A stretch of 64,000 nucleotides of DNA. Origin: Phytohabitans sp036906915 (GTDB lineage Bacteria > Actinomycetota > Actinomycetes > Mycobacteriales > Micromonosporaceae). Every line of letters begins with the position of its first letter. The stretch's first letter is position 1. The notes under the pieces were generated by a model. It did not search any database. It saw nothing but the letters and a program-made list of their open reading frames with translations, and had not been told where the DNA came from. Made by a program: the position numbers and the translations under genes. This document shows positions 32,913 through 42,410 of this stretch, one piece after another. The stretch is taken from NCBI RefSeq assembly GCF_036906915.1, contig NZ_JBAKHX010000013.1, forward strand, positions 71,363-135,362, read 5' to 3'.

Positions 32913-34766
32913 ATGGACGAGCGCGCGGTGCTGGACCTCGCGGTGGCGGGGGTCGCTCTCGGCGGCTGGTTCGGGGCGTACGGGATCGCGCGGCTGCTCA
33001 CCCGGCCGGCGAGCCCGGCACCGGACCCGGCCACCCCGGATCTCGGCCCCGAGTCGCCGGCCGTGGTCAGCCTGCTGGTCAACCGCTGGTCGCTGACTGA
33101 AGACGCGGCCGAGTCGACCCTGCTCGACCTGGCGGCCCGCCGCTTCGTCGAGCTGCGCCAGCCGGGCAACGACCCGATGCAGACCACCCTGCACCTGCCG
33201 GCCAGGCCGCCCGACACGGCCGGGCTGCGGCCGTACGAGAGGCGGGTCCTCGATCGGGTGCGCGGGCTCGCCGTCGACGGTGTCGTGCCGTTGACCGCGT
33301 TGACGTTTCGCGACGAGGGGCGCGCCAAGGGGTGGAACAAGCGGCTGCACGCGGAGGTCGTCGCCGAGGCCCGCGCGGCCGGACTGTCCCAGCGGCGCTT
33401 CGGGCCGGCCATCACCGGCGCGCTGACCGCCGCCGCGGCGCTCGTCGCGATCGTGGCCGCGGCCGCCGCGTTCCACCATGGAATGTGGAGCAACGACGAG
33501 GGTGACAACTACGTCGTCCCCGCCGGGATCTTCACGTTCTTCGCGCTTGCTGCCGTGATCGGCGCGACTCGCGGTGAGCGCGACACCCCGCTGGGCCGCC
33601 AGGTCGCCGCGCGCTGGCTAGGAGTGCGCGACTGGTTGCGCGGGCACGAGGAGTTCGCCGAGCTGCCGCCGGCGTCCGTGACCGTGTGGGACCGGTACCT
33701 GGGCTACGGCGCGGCGACGGGCGCCACCCACCTCGCCAGCGCGATCCTCGACCTCGGAATGGGCAACCGCAAGCTGGTCTGGTCGTCGTTCGGCGGCACC
33801 TGGCACCGGGTACGCGTGCGCTATCCGAGCCTATGGCCGCGGTACGGGCGCACCGCGCCGAAGCTGGCGCTTCGCGCGGCGCTGGCCATCGCCGTGGGCG
33901 CGCTCCTGCTGAGGTTCACCACCGACGTCCTTGATTTTCTGGTACCGGGGCAGACGCTGGACCGGGTGGCCGGCGGCGCCGCCGCGGCCGGCGTGCTCCT
34001 GCTGCTGTACGGCGCCTACGTGCTGGCCCGCACCCTGATCGACCTCGCCACCGTGCGCACCATCACCGGTGAGGTGCTGTGGGAGGAGGTCTGGCGATCG
34101 ACCGCGGCGACGGAAGACAGCCCGTCCCGGCCGTGGCTGCACCACCTGGCCGTCGACGACGGCACTGACGACCGCACCACGGCGTGGGCGCTGCCCAGCG
34201 AATGGGCCGGCCGCTGCCACGACGGCGACACCGTCACGATCCGCGTCCGGCCGTGGAGCCGGCTGGTGGTCGCCCTGGACGTCGTCGGCCACGGCCGGTC
34301 CCGCGCCCTCACCGAGCCGGTGACCACTGAGGACACCGGCGCGCTGGCCGCCGCGCTGCTGCGCGAGACCGAGCCACCCCGCCTGGCGCCCGGTGAACTG
34401 TTCACTATGGACCAGGTCGCGCAGGCGCTCGGCATGGCCGTGCGGCCCGGCGACCCGGTGCCCCAGATCGGTCCGGTCGGCAGTGCGCAGTACGTGTCGG
34501 CCGACCGCGGCAAGGCGGTGCTGCTGGTGCAGACCGCGGACGGGACGGCGGGCCGGTGGGCCTGGCGGGGCAACTCGCGCGGCGACGCGCTGACCGGCAT
34601 CGGCGAGGGTGCCTACGCCAACGGCGACCGCGCCGCGCTGCGGGTCGGCGAGACCACCGTCGTGCTGACCCTGCTCGGCCCCGCCCGCGGCCGCCACGTG
34701 TATCTGCCCTGGCTACTGCAGCAGGCCGCCGCCAGCCTGAGCACCCGCGATGCCCCAAGCGGTTAG
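32913..34766 (+). CDS. DUF2207-like membrane protein
   Basis: A 617-residue multi-pass membrane protein. One helix is near the N-terminus (about 6-25), and a cytoplasmic winged region follows with VVSLLVNRWSLTEDAAESTL. Helices lie at about 167-187, 200-217, 312-330 and 350-370. The end is a large soluble part. The LL.RG.....A..TLLDLA.RG.. type segment and the LemA neighbour match the DUF2207 family (predicted membrane partner of LemA). No catalytic motif was seen. Function unknown, presumably envelope-related. Confidence 0.7.
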   Translation: MDERAVLDLAVAGVALGGWFGAYGIARLLTRPASPAPDPATPDLGPESPAVVSLLVNRWSLTEDAAESTLLDLAARRFVELRQPGNDPMQTTLHLPARPPDTAGLRPYERRVLDRVRGLAVDGVVPLTALTFRDEGRAKGWNKRLHAEVVAEARAAGLSQRRFGPAITGALTAAAALVAIVAAAAAFHHGMWSNDEGDNYVVPAGIFTFFALAAVIGATRGERDTPLGRQVAARWLGVRDWLRGHEEFAELPPASVTVWDRYLGYGAATGATHLASAILDLGMGNRKLVWSSFGGTWHRVRVRYPSLWPRYGRTAPKLALRAALAIAVGALLLRFTTDVLDFLVPGQTLDRVAGGAAAAGVLLLLYGAYVLARTLIDLATVRTITGEVLWEEVWRSTAATEDSPSRPWLHHLAVDDGTDDRTTAWALPSEWAGRCHDGDTVTIRVRPWSRLVVALDVVGHGRSRALTEPVTTEDTGALAAALLRETEPPRLAPGELFTMDQVAQALGMAVRPGDPVPQIGPVGSAQYVSADRGKAVLLVQTADGTAGRWAWRGNSRGDALTGIGEGAYANGDRAALRVGETTVVLTLLGPARGRHVYLPWLLQQAAASLSTRDAPSG

Positions 34767-34795
34767 ATGTCGTACCGGGGCACTATGTTGCTGCG

Positions 34796-37700
34796 GTGCT
34801 GATTGAACGGTGGAGCACGACACAGGTTCTCGCGCTCGCCCCGGATGCCGGCTCCGCACGGGCCGCGCACGGGGTCAGCGGGGCCACGAAGTGGGAGGCG
34901 TCCGGGCAGGCCGGCGACCTGCTCTGGGGGCTGTGCCGTGGCAGCGGCAAGCAGCCCTACCAGGTCTGTGTCGACCTGAGCGAGCCGGCGTACCGCTGCT
35001 CCTGCCCGAGCCGGAAGTTTCCGTGCAAGCACGCGCTCGGCCTCATGCTGATGTGGTCCGCGGGCGGCGCGCCGGAGGGCGAGGAGCCCGGCTGGGCGGG
35101 TGAGTGGCGGGCGGCCCGCGCCACGCGCGCCTCCCGCCCGGAGCCCGCCAAGCGGGCCCAGCCGAGCGAGGCGACGACGCAGCGGCGGGCCGACCGCGTC
35201 GCCGCCGGCCTGGAGGAGCTCGACCGCTGGCTGCTCGACCAGGTGGCGCACGGGCTGGCCGGCGCCGAGCGCTCCGGCTACGGGCCGTACGAGGCGGTGG
35301 CCGCCCGGCTGGTCGACGCGCAGGCGCCCGGCGCGGCCAACGCCGTCCGGCGGCTGGGGCGGATCGCCGGCGTCGGCCCGCACTGGGCCGACCGGCTGCT
35401 CGGCGAGCTCGCGCTGCTGCGCCTGCTCGTGTCCGCGTACGGCAGGGTGGGTGCGCTGCCCGCGCCGCTGGCGGCCACCGTGCGCTCCCGGGTCGGCATC
35501 CCGGTGCCCACCGAAGAGGTCCTCGGCACGCCGCGACTGCGCGACCATTGGCATGTGCTGGGCCACGCCGACCTGGCCGACGACCGGCTCGTCACGCGGC
35601 GCACCTGGCTTTACGGTGCCGCGTCGCGGCGGTTCGCGCTGCTCCTGGCGTTCGCGCCGCCCGGGCAGGCGTTCCCAGCAGACCTCGTCCCCGGCACAGC
35701 GAGCGCACCAGCAGGCACTGTGCGGGAGGGAGTTGGCGCGGCGGCGTCTGGACTGAGCAGCGAAGCGACGAGGGAAGGCGTCGGCTTCGGCGCCGCACGA
35801 GCGAGCGCACCAGCAGGCACTGTGCGGGAGGGAGTTGGCGCGGCGGCGTCTGGACTGAGGAGCGAAGCGACGAGGGAAGGCGTCGGCTTCGGCGCCGCAC
35901 GAGCGAGCGCACCAGCAGGCACTGTGCGGGAGGGAGTTGGCGCGGCGGCGTCTGGACTGAGGAGCGAAGCGACGAGGGAAGGCGTCGGCTTCGGCGCCGC
36001 ACGAGCGAGCGCACCAGCAGGCACTGTGCGGGAGGGAGTTGGCGCGGCGGCGTCTGGACTGAGGAGCGAAGCGACGAGGGAAGGCGTCGGCTTCGGCGCC
36101 GCACGAGCGAGCGCACCAGCAGGCACAGTCGTTGACGCCGAGCTTTGCTGGTACCCGGGTGCGCTGCCCATGCGGGCCGTCGTCGCCGAGCGGCACGCGG
36201 TCGCCCAGCCGGACTCGGCGCCGCCCGGCGCGCTGCCGGTGCGGGAGGCGCTGGCCGGCTGGGCCGCGGCGGTGGCCGCCGAGCCGTGGTGCGAGACGGT
36301 GCCGATGCTGCTGGCCGGCGTGGCGCCCACTGACGACCGGCACCTGGTCGACGCCGCCGGCGACGCCCTGCCACTGACCGCGGGGCTCGACGAGCCGTGG
36401 TGGCTGCTCGCCGCCAGCGGGGGCCACCCGATCACGGTGGCCGGCGAGTACGGTCCGGCCGGGTTCCGCCCGCTCGCCGCCTGGCCCGACGGCCGCTATG
36501 TGGCCGCCCAGCCGGGTCCGAGCGGCGACCGGCGCGCTCCCGCGCTCCCCGCCGAGCTGCTGTCCACCGCGCTGGTCGGCACCGAGCGGCGCCCGTTCAC
36601 CGGCGCGGTGGTCGATGGGCTCCGGCTCGACGGCAGCGGCCCGCGCGCGCTGCTGGAGGGCGCCGCCGTCGCGCTGGCATACCGTCGGGCCGGCACCCTG
36701 CCCGCCGCCGGCCGCGTGCCGATCGACCCGGCGCCAGCCGAGCACCTGCCCGTCATACCCGTCGCGGCGGCGGACCGCCTCGCGCTGCTGGTCACCGACG
36801 GCGGCGTGCCTGGCGGCACCGACGTGGCCCTTGGCCTGCTGGGCGATTGGCTGGCGCGGGCGGCCGAGCGCGGCTACCGGGTGCCGGCGGAGCTGCTGCC
36901 CGCCCTGCTCGATGCCGGCCGGCGGCGCGCCGCCCTGCGCTCCGCGCTCGCAGCCGTGGCCGGCCGCCGGGGCGTCTGGCTGGCCAACCGCCGCCCCGAT
37001 TGGCGATACCTGCTGGCCGAGAGTGCCGGCAGCCTGGGCGCCGCCCCGGACCCCGACGACTGGGCCACGGGCACGCCCGGCCAGCGGCTCGCCTACCTCG
37101 GCGCGGTCCGGGCCAGCGACCCGGCCGCCGGGCTCGCCCTGCTCACCGCGACCTTCGACGGCGAAGATCCAGATGATCGCGCCCGCCTGCTCGGCGCGCT
37201 GGCCACCGGCCTGTCCCTGGCCGACGAGCCGGTGTTGGAGCGGGCGCTCGACGACCGACGCAAGGAGGTCCGCATCACCGCGTCCGACCTGCTGTCGGCG
37301 CTGCCGGGCTCGGCCCTGCGCCAGCGGATGGCCGAGCGGGCGCTGGCCTGCGTGCGCCTGGAGCAGCGGACGCTCGGGCGCGACCGGCTCGTCGTGACCC
37401 CGCCCGCCGAGTTCGACGCCGGCATGCGCCGCGACGGGGTCCAGCCCCGGGCGCCGCAGGGCATCGGGCCACAGGCGTGGCTGCTGGAAGAGGTCGTCGC
37501 CCGCACCCCGCTCGATACCTGGACCACCGCGTTCGACCGGCCGCCGGCCGACGTGCTCGCGCTGCCGGCAAACGACGACTGGTCCCTGACCATCCACAAG
37601 GGAATGGCTCGGGCCGCCGCCGCCCAGCGCGACCCGACCTGGGCGATCCTGCTGGCCGACACGGTGACCGACGACGTGCTGACCGCCCAGCTTTACGAGG

Positions 37701-38047
37701 CCCTGCCGCCCGCCGAGCTGGCCCGGTACGCGGCCCGCGCGCTGCGCCGCGACCCGATCCGGGCGCACCGGCTGATGGCGTTGCAGGCCGGCGCGTGGCC
37801 CGACGGGCTCGCCGCCGCCGTGCTGGAGGCGATCGAGGCGCTGGCCAGTGGGCAGCGGCACGCCTGGCACATCGGCGAGCTGTGCCGCAGCGCTGCCCCG
37901 GCGATGCCGGTGCACTTCGCCGACCGCGCCGCCGCCCTCGCCGAACGACTGCACGCAGACCACCCTGACGGCCGCCAAGCCATGCTCGTCGCGCAGCTGG
38001 CCGCCGCACTGCACTTCCGCCGCGAGATGTACGAGGAGCTCCCATGA
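34796..38047 (+). CDS. SWIM zinc-finger protein (YehQ-like) with embedded minisatellite
   Basis: A 1083-residue protein. The SWIM finger reads YRCSCPSRKFPCKHALGLML (CxCx7CxH, about residues 63-82), a DNA- or protein-binding zinc motif. A long helical body follows to the C-terminus, with HEAT-like stretches (DRRKEVRITASDLLSALPGS). Residues about 303-443 are an in-frame insert of four 34-residue repeats. GTG 34796 begins VLIERWSTTQ, the family start. The stop overlaps the MoxR gene (ATGA). With the next three genes it forms a YehQ-L-M-P type cassette. The repeat probably forms a flexible surface loop. Confidence 0.82.
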   Translation: MLIERWSTTQVLALAPDAGSARAAHGVSGATKWEASGQAGDLLWGLCRGSGKQPYQVCVDLSEPAYRCSCPSRKFPCKHALGLMLMWSAGGAPEGEEPGWAGEWRAARATRASRPEPAKRAQPSEATTQRRADRVAAGLEELDRWLLDQVAHGLAGAERSGYGPYEAVAARLVDAQAPGAANAVRRLGRIAGVGPHWADRLLGELALLRLLVSAYGRVGALPAPLAATVRSRVGIPVPTEEVLGTPRLRDHWHVLGHADLADDRLVTRRTWLYGAASRRFALLLAFAPPGQAFPADLVPGTASAPAGTVREGVGAAASGLSSEATREGVGFGAARASAPAGTVREGVGAAASGLRSEATREGVGFGAARASAPAGTVREGVGAAASGLRSEATREGVGFGAARASAPAGTVREGVGAAASGLRSEATREGVGFGAARASAPAGTVVDAELCWYPGALPMRAVVAERHAVAQPDSAPPGALPVREALAGWAAAVAAEPWCETVPMLLAGVAPTDDRHLVDAAGDALPLTAGLDEPWWLLAASGGHPITVAGEYGPAGFRPLAAWPDGRYVAAQPGPSGDRRAPALPAELLSTALVGTERRPFTGAVVDGLRLDGSGPRALLEGAAVALAYRRAGTLPAAGRVPIDPAPAEHLPVIPVAAADRLALLVTDGGVPGGTDVALGLLGDWLARAAERGYRVPAELLPALLDAGRRRAALRSALAAVAGRRGVWLANRRPDWRYLLAESAGSLGAAPDPDDWATGTPGQRLAYLGAVRASDPAAGLALLTATFDGEDPDDRARLLGALATGLSLADEPVLERALDDRRKEVRITASDLLSALPGSALRQRMAERALACVRLEQRTLGRDRLVVTPPAEFDAGMRRDGVQPRAPQGIGPQAWLLEEVVARTPLDTWTTAFDRPPADVLALPANDDWSLTIHKGMARAAAAQRDPTWAILLADTVTDDVLTAQLYEALPPAELARYAARALRRDPIRAHRLMALQAGAWPDGLAAAVLEAIEALASGQRHAWHIGELCRSAAPAMPVHFADRAAALAERLHADHPDGRQAMLVAQLAAALHFRREMYEELP
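35701..36126 (+). repeat. 102-bp minisatellite inside the SWIM gene (4 full copies plus 18 bp)
   Basis: Copies start at 35701, 35803, 35905 and 36007, each beginning GAGCGCACCAGCAGGCACTG, with a partial fifth at 36109-36126. The period is 102 bp, exactly 34 codons, so the reading frame is kept. Copies 2-4 appear identical. Copy 1 differs by at least AGC for AGG (Ser for Arg). Near-identity means recent expansion. The unit includes GGAGCGAAGCGACGAGG, resembling short GC-rich dispersed repeats of actinomycetes. Confidence 0.95.
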
Positions 38048-39108
38048 GTGAGGCCATCCGACCGCACGCCGAGCAGCAGTTCGCCGAGGAGCTGGCCGAG
38101 CTCGCCGCCGCCGACGAACGGCCGCGACCGCCGGGCTGGCGGCTGTCGCCGCAGGCCGTGGTGACCTACCTCCTCGGCGACGGCGGCAAGATCACCCCGA
38201 AGTACGTCGGCCCGCGCCGGCTCATGGAGGTCGCGGTGGCCACCCTCGCCACTGATCGGGCCCTGCTGCTGCTCGGCGTGCCCGGCACCGCCAAGACCTG
38301 GGTCTCCGAGCACCTCGCGGCGGCGATCTCCGGCGACTCCACGCTGCTGGTCCAGGGCACCGCCGGCACCGCCGAAGAGGCCGTCCGGTACGGCTGGAAC
38401 TACGCCCGGCTGCTCGCCGAAGGCCCGTCGAGCAAGGCCATCGTGGCGAGCCCGGTCATGCGGGCGATGGAGACCGGCGCGATCGCCCGGGTCGAGGAGC
38501 TGACCCGCATGCCCTCCGACGTGCAAGACACGCTCATCACGATCCTGTCGGAGAAGACGCTGCCGGTCCCCGAGCTTGCCAGCGAGGTGCAGGCGGTCAA
38601 GGGCTTCAACGTCATCGCCACGGCCAACGACCGCGACCGCGGCGTCAACGAGCTGTCCAGCGCGCTGCGCCGCCGGTTCAACACGGTCGTCCTGCCGGTG
38701 CCGGCCACCGCCGACGAAGAGGTCGACATCGTCGCTCGCCGGGTGGCGCAGCTTGGCAGGTCACTGGAGCTGCCCGACGTCCCGCCGGCCCTTGACGAGA
38801 TCCGCCGCGTGGCTACGGTGTTCCGCGAGTTGCGCGCCGGCCTGACCGAGGACGGCCGCACCAAGCTCAAGTCGCCGACCGGCACGCTCTCCACCGCCGA
38901 GGCCATCTCCGTGGTCACCAACGGCTGGGCGCTCGCGGCTCACTTCGGCGACGGCACGCTGCGCCCCCGCGACGTAGCGGGCGGCATCGTCGGGGCCGTC
39001 GTCAAAGACCCGACGACCGACGCGGTGGTGTGGCGCGAATACCTGGAGACCGTGGTGCGCGAGCGCGACGGCTGGACCGCGTTCTACCGAGCCGCCCGCG
39101 ATGCCTGA
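38044..39108 (+). CDS. MoxR-family AAA+ ATPase (YehL-like)
   Basis: A 354-residue MoxR ATPase. Walker A is GVPGTAKTW (about 79-87), then sensor and Walker B region AIARVEELTRMPSDVQDTLI. Asp of Walker B is replaced by Glu context (VEEL), and FNVIATANDRDRGVNELSSA with RRRFNTVVLP carries the Arg finger. MoxR ATPases act as chaperones for metal or complex assembly with VWA partners. It is coupled by ATGA to the SWIM gene upstream and overlaps the DUF5682 gene by eight bases, so one operon is certain. Confidence 0.88.
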   Translation: MSEAIRPHAEQQFAEELAELAAADERPRPPGWRLSPQAVVTYLLGDGGKITPKYVGPRRLMEVAVATLATDRALLLLGVPGTAKTWVSEHLAAAISGDSTLLVQGTAGTAEEAVRYGWNYARLLAEGPSSKAIVASPVMRAMETGAIARVEELTRMPSDVQDTLITILSEKTLPVPELASEVQAVKGFNVIATANDRDRGVNELSSALRRRFNTVVLPVPATADEEVDIVARRVAQLGRSLELPDVPPALDEIRRVATVFRELRAGLTEDGRTKLKSPTGTLSTAEAISVVTNGWALAAHFGDGTLRPRDVAGGIVGAVVKDPTTDAVVWREYLETVVRERDGWTAFYRAARDA

Positions 39109-41275
39109 GCGGTTCTACGGCGTGCGCCACCACGGCCCCGGCTCCGCGCGGGCGGTCGTGGCGGCCCTCGACGAGCAGCGGCCCGACATCCTGCTCGTCG
39201 AGGGGCCGCCCGAGGCTGACGCGCTGGTCAAATGGGTCGCCGACGAGCGGCTCGTGCCGCCGGTGGCCCTGCTCGGCTACGCCGCCGACGATCCGCGCCA
39301 CGCCGCGTACTGGCCATTCGCCGTGTTCTCGCCCGAGTGGCAGGCGATCCGCTGGGCCGCCGCCCACGGCATACCCGTGCGGTTTTTCGATCTTCCTTAT
39401 GCCTATCGCCTCGGCGCGGACGACGAGCCCGCGGAACGGCCGGAACGGCCGGCCGACCCGATCGCCGACCTCGCCGCCGCGGCCGGCTACGACGACCCTG
39501 AACGCTGGTGGGAAGACGTGGTCGAGCACCGCGGCGCGCCGGCCTTCGAGGCCATCGCGGAGGCGATGGCCGCGATCCGCGCCGAGTCCGCGGAGGATCC
39601 GACCGATCTGGTACGCGAGGCGTACATGCGCGGTGTCCTGCGTGAGGTGCGCAGGACGCACGCCAACCCGGCGGTGGTCTGCGGTGCGTGGCACGTGCCG
39701 GCGCTGACCGCCAAGGTGACCGCCGCCCACGACACCGCGCTGCTCAAGGGGCGCAGGAAGACCAAGGTCACCTTCACCTGGGTGCCGTGGACGTACGGGC
39801 GGCTGGCGTCGTGGCAGGGGTACGGCGCCGGGGTGCGCTCGCCGGGCTGGTACCACCACCTGTTCACCACGCCCGACGAGGTGGTGACCCGGTGGCTGGT
39901 CGCCGCCGCCGGGGTGCTGCGCGACGAAGGCGTTCCGACGTCGTCGGCGCACGTCATCGAGGCGGTACGGCTGGCCGAGGCGCTCGCCACCCTGCGCGGC
40001 CGCCCCCTCGCGGGGCTCGCCGAGCTGACCGAGGCGACCCGGGCGGTGTTGTGCGAAGGCGACGAGCTGCGCGTCGACCTGATCGGGCGGCAGCTGGTGG
40101 TGAGCGAGCGGCTCGGCACGGTACCCGATGACATGCCCGCGGTGCCGCTGGCTCGCGACCTGGCCGCGCAGCAGCGCAGCCTCCGCCTCAAGGCGGAGGC
40201 CCTCGAACGCGCCCTCGACCTCGACCTGCGCCGCGACCTCGACCTCGGGCGCAGCCGGCTGCTGCACCGGCTGCGGTTGCTCGGCGTCGCGTGGGGCGAG
40301 CCGGCTGACACCTACCGCGGCAAGGGCACGTTCCGGGAGTCGTGGCGGCTGCGCTGGGTGCCTGAGTTCGCGATCAGCCTGGTCGAGGCCGGCGGTTACG
40401 GCACGACCGTCGTCACGGCGGCCGCCGCGAAGGTCGCCGAGCAGGCGCGCGCCGCCGAGAGCCTCGCCGACGTGACGCCGCTCGTCGAGGCGTGCCTGCT
40501 CGCCGACCTGCCCGAGGCGTACCCGGCCGTCCTGCACGCCCTCGACACCCGCGCCGCGCTCGACGCCGACGTGGCCCACCTCATGGGCGCGGTGCCGCCG
40601 CTGGCCCGCACGCTGCGCTACGGCGATGTGCGCGGCAGCGACGTGGCGGGGCTGCGCACCGTGACCACCGGGCTGGTCGCCCGGATCTGCGTCGGCCTGC
40701 CCGCCGCCGTCACCTCGCTCGCCGACGAGGCCGCGCAACCCTTGCGCGATCACGTCGACGCGGTCCACGCCGCCCTCGCCATGCTCGACGATTCTTCGCT
40801 GCGCGAGCGGTGGCTGGAGGCCCTGGACGGTCTCGCCGGCTCCGACCGGGTGCACCCGCTGATCGCCGGCCGCGTGACCCGCCTGCTGTACGACGCCGAC
40901 CGCCTCGACGCCGGCGAGACCCGCCGCCGGATGGGTCTCGTCCTCACCGCCGGCACGCCGCCGTCCGACGCCGCCCAGTGGGTCGAGGGTTTTCTGGCCG
41001 GCGGTGGGCTCCTGCTCGTGCACGACACCGCCCTGCTGTCCCTTGTGGATGAATGGCTGGCGGGTGTCGCCACCGACTCGTTCACCGACGTGCTCCCGCT
41101 GCTGCGGCGAACGTTCGGCACGTTCGCCGAGCCGGAGCGGCGGTCGATCGGCGAGCGGGTACGCGGCGGTGCGGTCGCCGCCGAGCCCGCACCGTTCGCC
41201 CTCGACCACGAACGCGCCGCGTCGGTGCTACCTACGCTGGCGACCCTGCTCGGACGGGAGATCCATCATGGATGA
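39101..41275 (+). CDS. DUF5682 family protein (YehM-like)
   Basis: A 724-residue cytoplasmic protein. The N-terminal part has YGVRHHGPGSARAVVAALDE, DILLVEGPPEADAL and PVRFFDLPYAYRLG, then CGAWHVPALTAKV. These suggest a TraB/ChaN-like alpha/beta fold with His and Glu residues that could bind metal. The C-terminal half is helical. It matches the DUF5682 family found between MoxR and VWA genes. It overlaps both neighbours by 8 bases. Function unknown, perhaps the effector enzyme of the cassette. Confidence 0.8.
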   Translation: MPERFYGVRHHGPGSARAVVAALDEQRPDILLVEGPPEADALVKWVADERLVPPVALLGYAADDPRHAAYWPFAVFSPEWQAIRWAAAHGIPVRFFDLPYAYRLGADDEPAERPERPADPIADLAAAAGYDDPERWWEDVVEHRGAPAFEAIAEAMAAIRAESAEDPTDLVREAYMRGVLREVRRTHANPAVVCGAWHVPALTAKVTAAHDTALLKGRRKTKVTFTWVPWTYGRLASWQGYGAGVRSPGWYHHLFTTPDEVVTRWLVAAAGVLRDEGVPTSSAHVIEAVRLAEALATLRGRPLAGLAELTEATRAVLCEGDELRVDLIGRQLVVSERLGTVPDDMPAVPLARDLAAQQRSLRLKAEALERALDLDLRRDLDLGRSRLLHRLRLLGVAWGEPADTYRGKGTFRESWRLRWVPEFAISLVEAGGYGTTVVTAAAAKVAEQARAAESLADVTPLVEACLLADLPEAYPAVLHALDTRAALDADVAHLMGAVPPLARTLRYGDVRGSDVAGLRTVTTGLVARICVGLPAAVTSLADEAAQPLRDHVDAVHAALAMLDDSSLRERWLEALDGLAGSDRVHPLIAGRVTRLLYDADRLDAGETRRRMGLVLTAGTPPSDAAQWVEGFLAGGGLLLVHDTALLSLVDEWLAGVATDSFTDVLPLLRRTFGTFAEPERRSIGERVRGGAVAAEPAPFALDHERAASVLPTLATLLGREIHHG

Positions 41276-42410
41276 TCGATTGCGCAGGTGGCGGCTGGTG
41301 CTCGGTGGCGCCGCCGAGGAGTCGCTGGGCGGGCTCAGCGGGGCGGAGTCGGCGATGGACGCGGCGCTCGCGGCCCTGTACGACGGCGTGGGGCAGGGTG
41401 GCCAGCGCTCCCGTTCGGCCGGTCTCGGCGCGTCCGCCCCGCAGGTGGCCCGCTGGCTCGGCGACATCCGGGAGTACTTCCCCAGCACCGTCGTGCAGAT
41501 CATGCAGAGCGACGCGATCGACCGGCTCAACCTCACCAGCCTGCTGCTGGAGCCCGAGATGCTGTCCGCCGTCGAGCCGGACGTGCACCTGGTCGGCACG
41601 CTGCTCTCCCTGGGCCAGGTCATGCCCGACAAGACCAAGGACATCGCCCGGCAGGTGGTCCGCCAGGTCGTCGACGAGCTCGAACGCCGGATCGCCAACA
41701 AGACCAAGGCCGCTGTGGCCGGCGCCCTCAACCGCGCCACGCGCGTCAACCGGCCGCGCCACGCCGACATCGACTGGCGGCGGACCATCCACGCGAACCT
41801 CAAGCACTACCAGCCCGACTACCGCACCATCGTGCCCGAGCGCCTTGTCGGATACGGCCGGCGCACCACCGCCGTACAGCGCGACGTGATCCTCTGCGTC
41901 GACCAGTCCGGCTCGATGGCCGCCTCGGTCGTCTACTCCGGTGTGTTCGCGGCGGTGCTGGCGTCGATGCGGTCGCTGCGCACATCGCTCGTCGTCTTCG
42001 ACACCGCCGTCGTCGACCTCACCGACCAGCTACACGACCCGGTCGAGGTGCTCTTCGGCACCCAGCTCGGCGGCGGCACCGACATCAACCGCGCGATCGC
42101 GTACTGCCAGGAGCTGGTCACCCGGCCGCGTGACAGCATCTTCGTGCTGATCAGCGACCTGTACGAGGGTGGCATCCGCGCCGAGATGCTGCGCAGGGTG
42201 GCGGCGCTCGTCGAGTCCGGGGTGCAGGTGGTGGTGCTGTTGGCGCTGTCTGACGAGGGTGCCCCGGCGTACGACCACGACAACGCGGCGGCGCTGGCGG
42301 CGCTGGGAGTGCCCGCGTTCGCCTGCACGCCCGACGCGTTCCCCGACCTGATGGCCGCCGCGATCGAACGCCGCGACCTGCGCGCCTTCGCCGCCCAGCT
42401 GTCATCCTGA
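41268..42410 (+). CDS. VWA-domain protein (YehP-like), MoxR partner
   Basis: A 380-residue protein. The N-terminal helical region covers about residues 1-190 and the von Willebrand A domain about 200-370. The complete MIDAS is present: DQSGSM (about 209-214), a Thr/Asp in VVFDTAVVDL, and LGGGTDI. ISDLYEGG follows. It should bind Mg2+ and a protein ligand. CGGGAG precedes ATG 41268. Last gene of the LemA-DUF2207-SWIM-MoxR-DUF5682-VWA block; the next gene is convergent and its stop is adjacent. Confidence 0.88.
   Translation: MDDRLRRWRLVLGGAAEESLGGLSGAESAMDAALAALYDGVGQGGQRSRSAGLGASAPQVARWLGDIREYFPSTVVQIMQSDAIDRLNLTSLLLEPEMLSAVEPDVHLVGTLLSLGQVMPDKTKDIARQVVRQVVDELERRIANKTKAAVAGALNRATRVNRPRHADIDWRRTIHANLKHYQPDYRTIVPERLVGYGRRTTAVQRDVILCVDQSGSMAASVVYSGVFAAVLASMRSLRTSLVVFDTAVVDLTDQLHDPVEVLFGTQLGGGTDINRAIAYCQELVTRPRDSIFVLISDLYEGGIRAEMLRRVAALVESGVQVVVLLALSDEGAPAYDHDNAAALAALGVPAFACTPDAFPDLMAAAIERRDLRAFAAQLSS

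Noticed and set aside
30879..33479. A long minus-strand frame across the protease, LemA and DUF2207 genes
   Set aside because: Crosses a strong terminator and three real genes on the other strand; low-complexity Arg/Gly/Val translation only.
35701..36126. CRISPR-like array
   Set aside because: Repeats are contiguous 102-bp units without unique spacers and are part of a coding frame.
34763..38014. A 1083-codon open frame on the minus strand opposite the SWIM gene
   Set aside because: Shadow frame of a very GC-rich coding region: it contains the mirror of the minisatellite and no recognisable domain, while the plus strand carries the SWIM finger and overlaps its neighbours.
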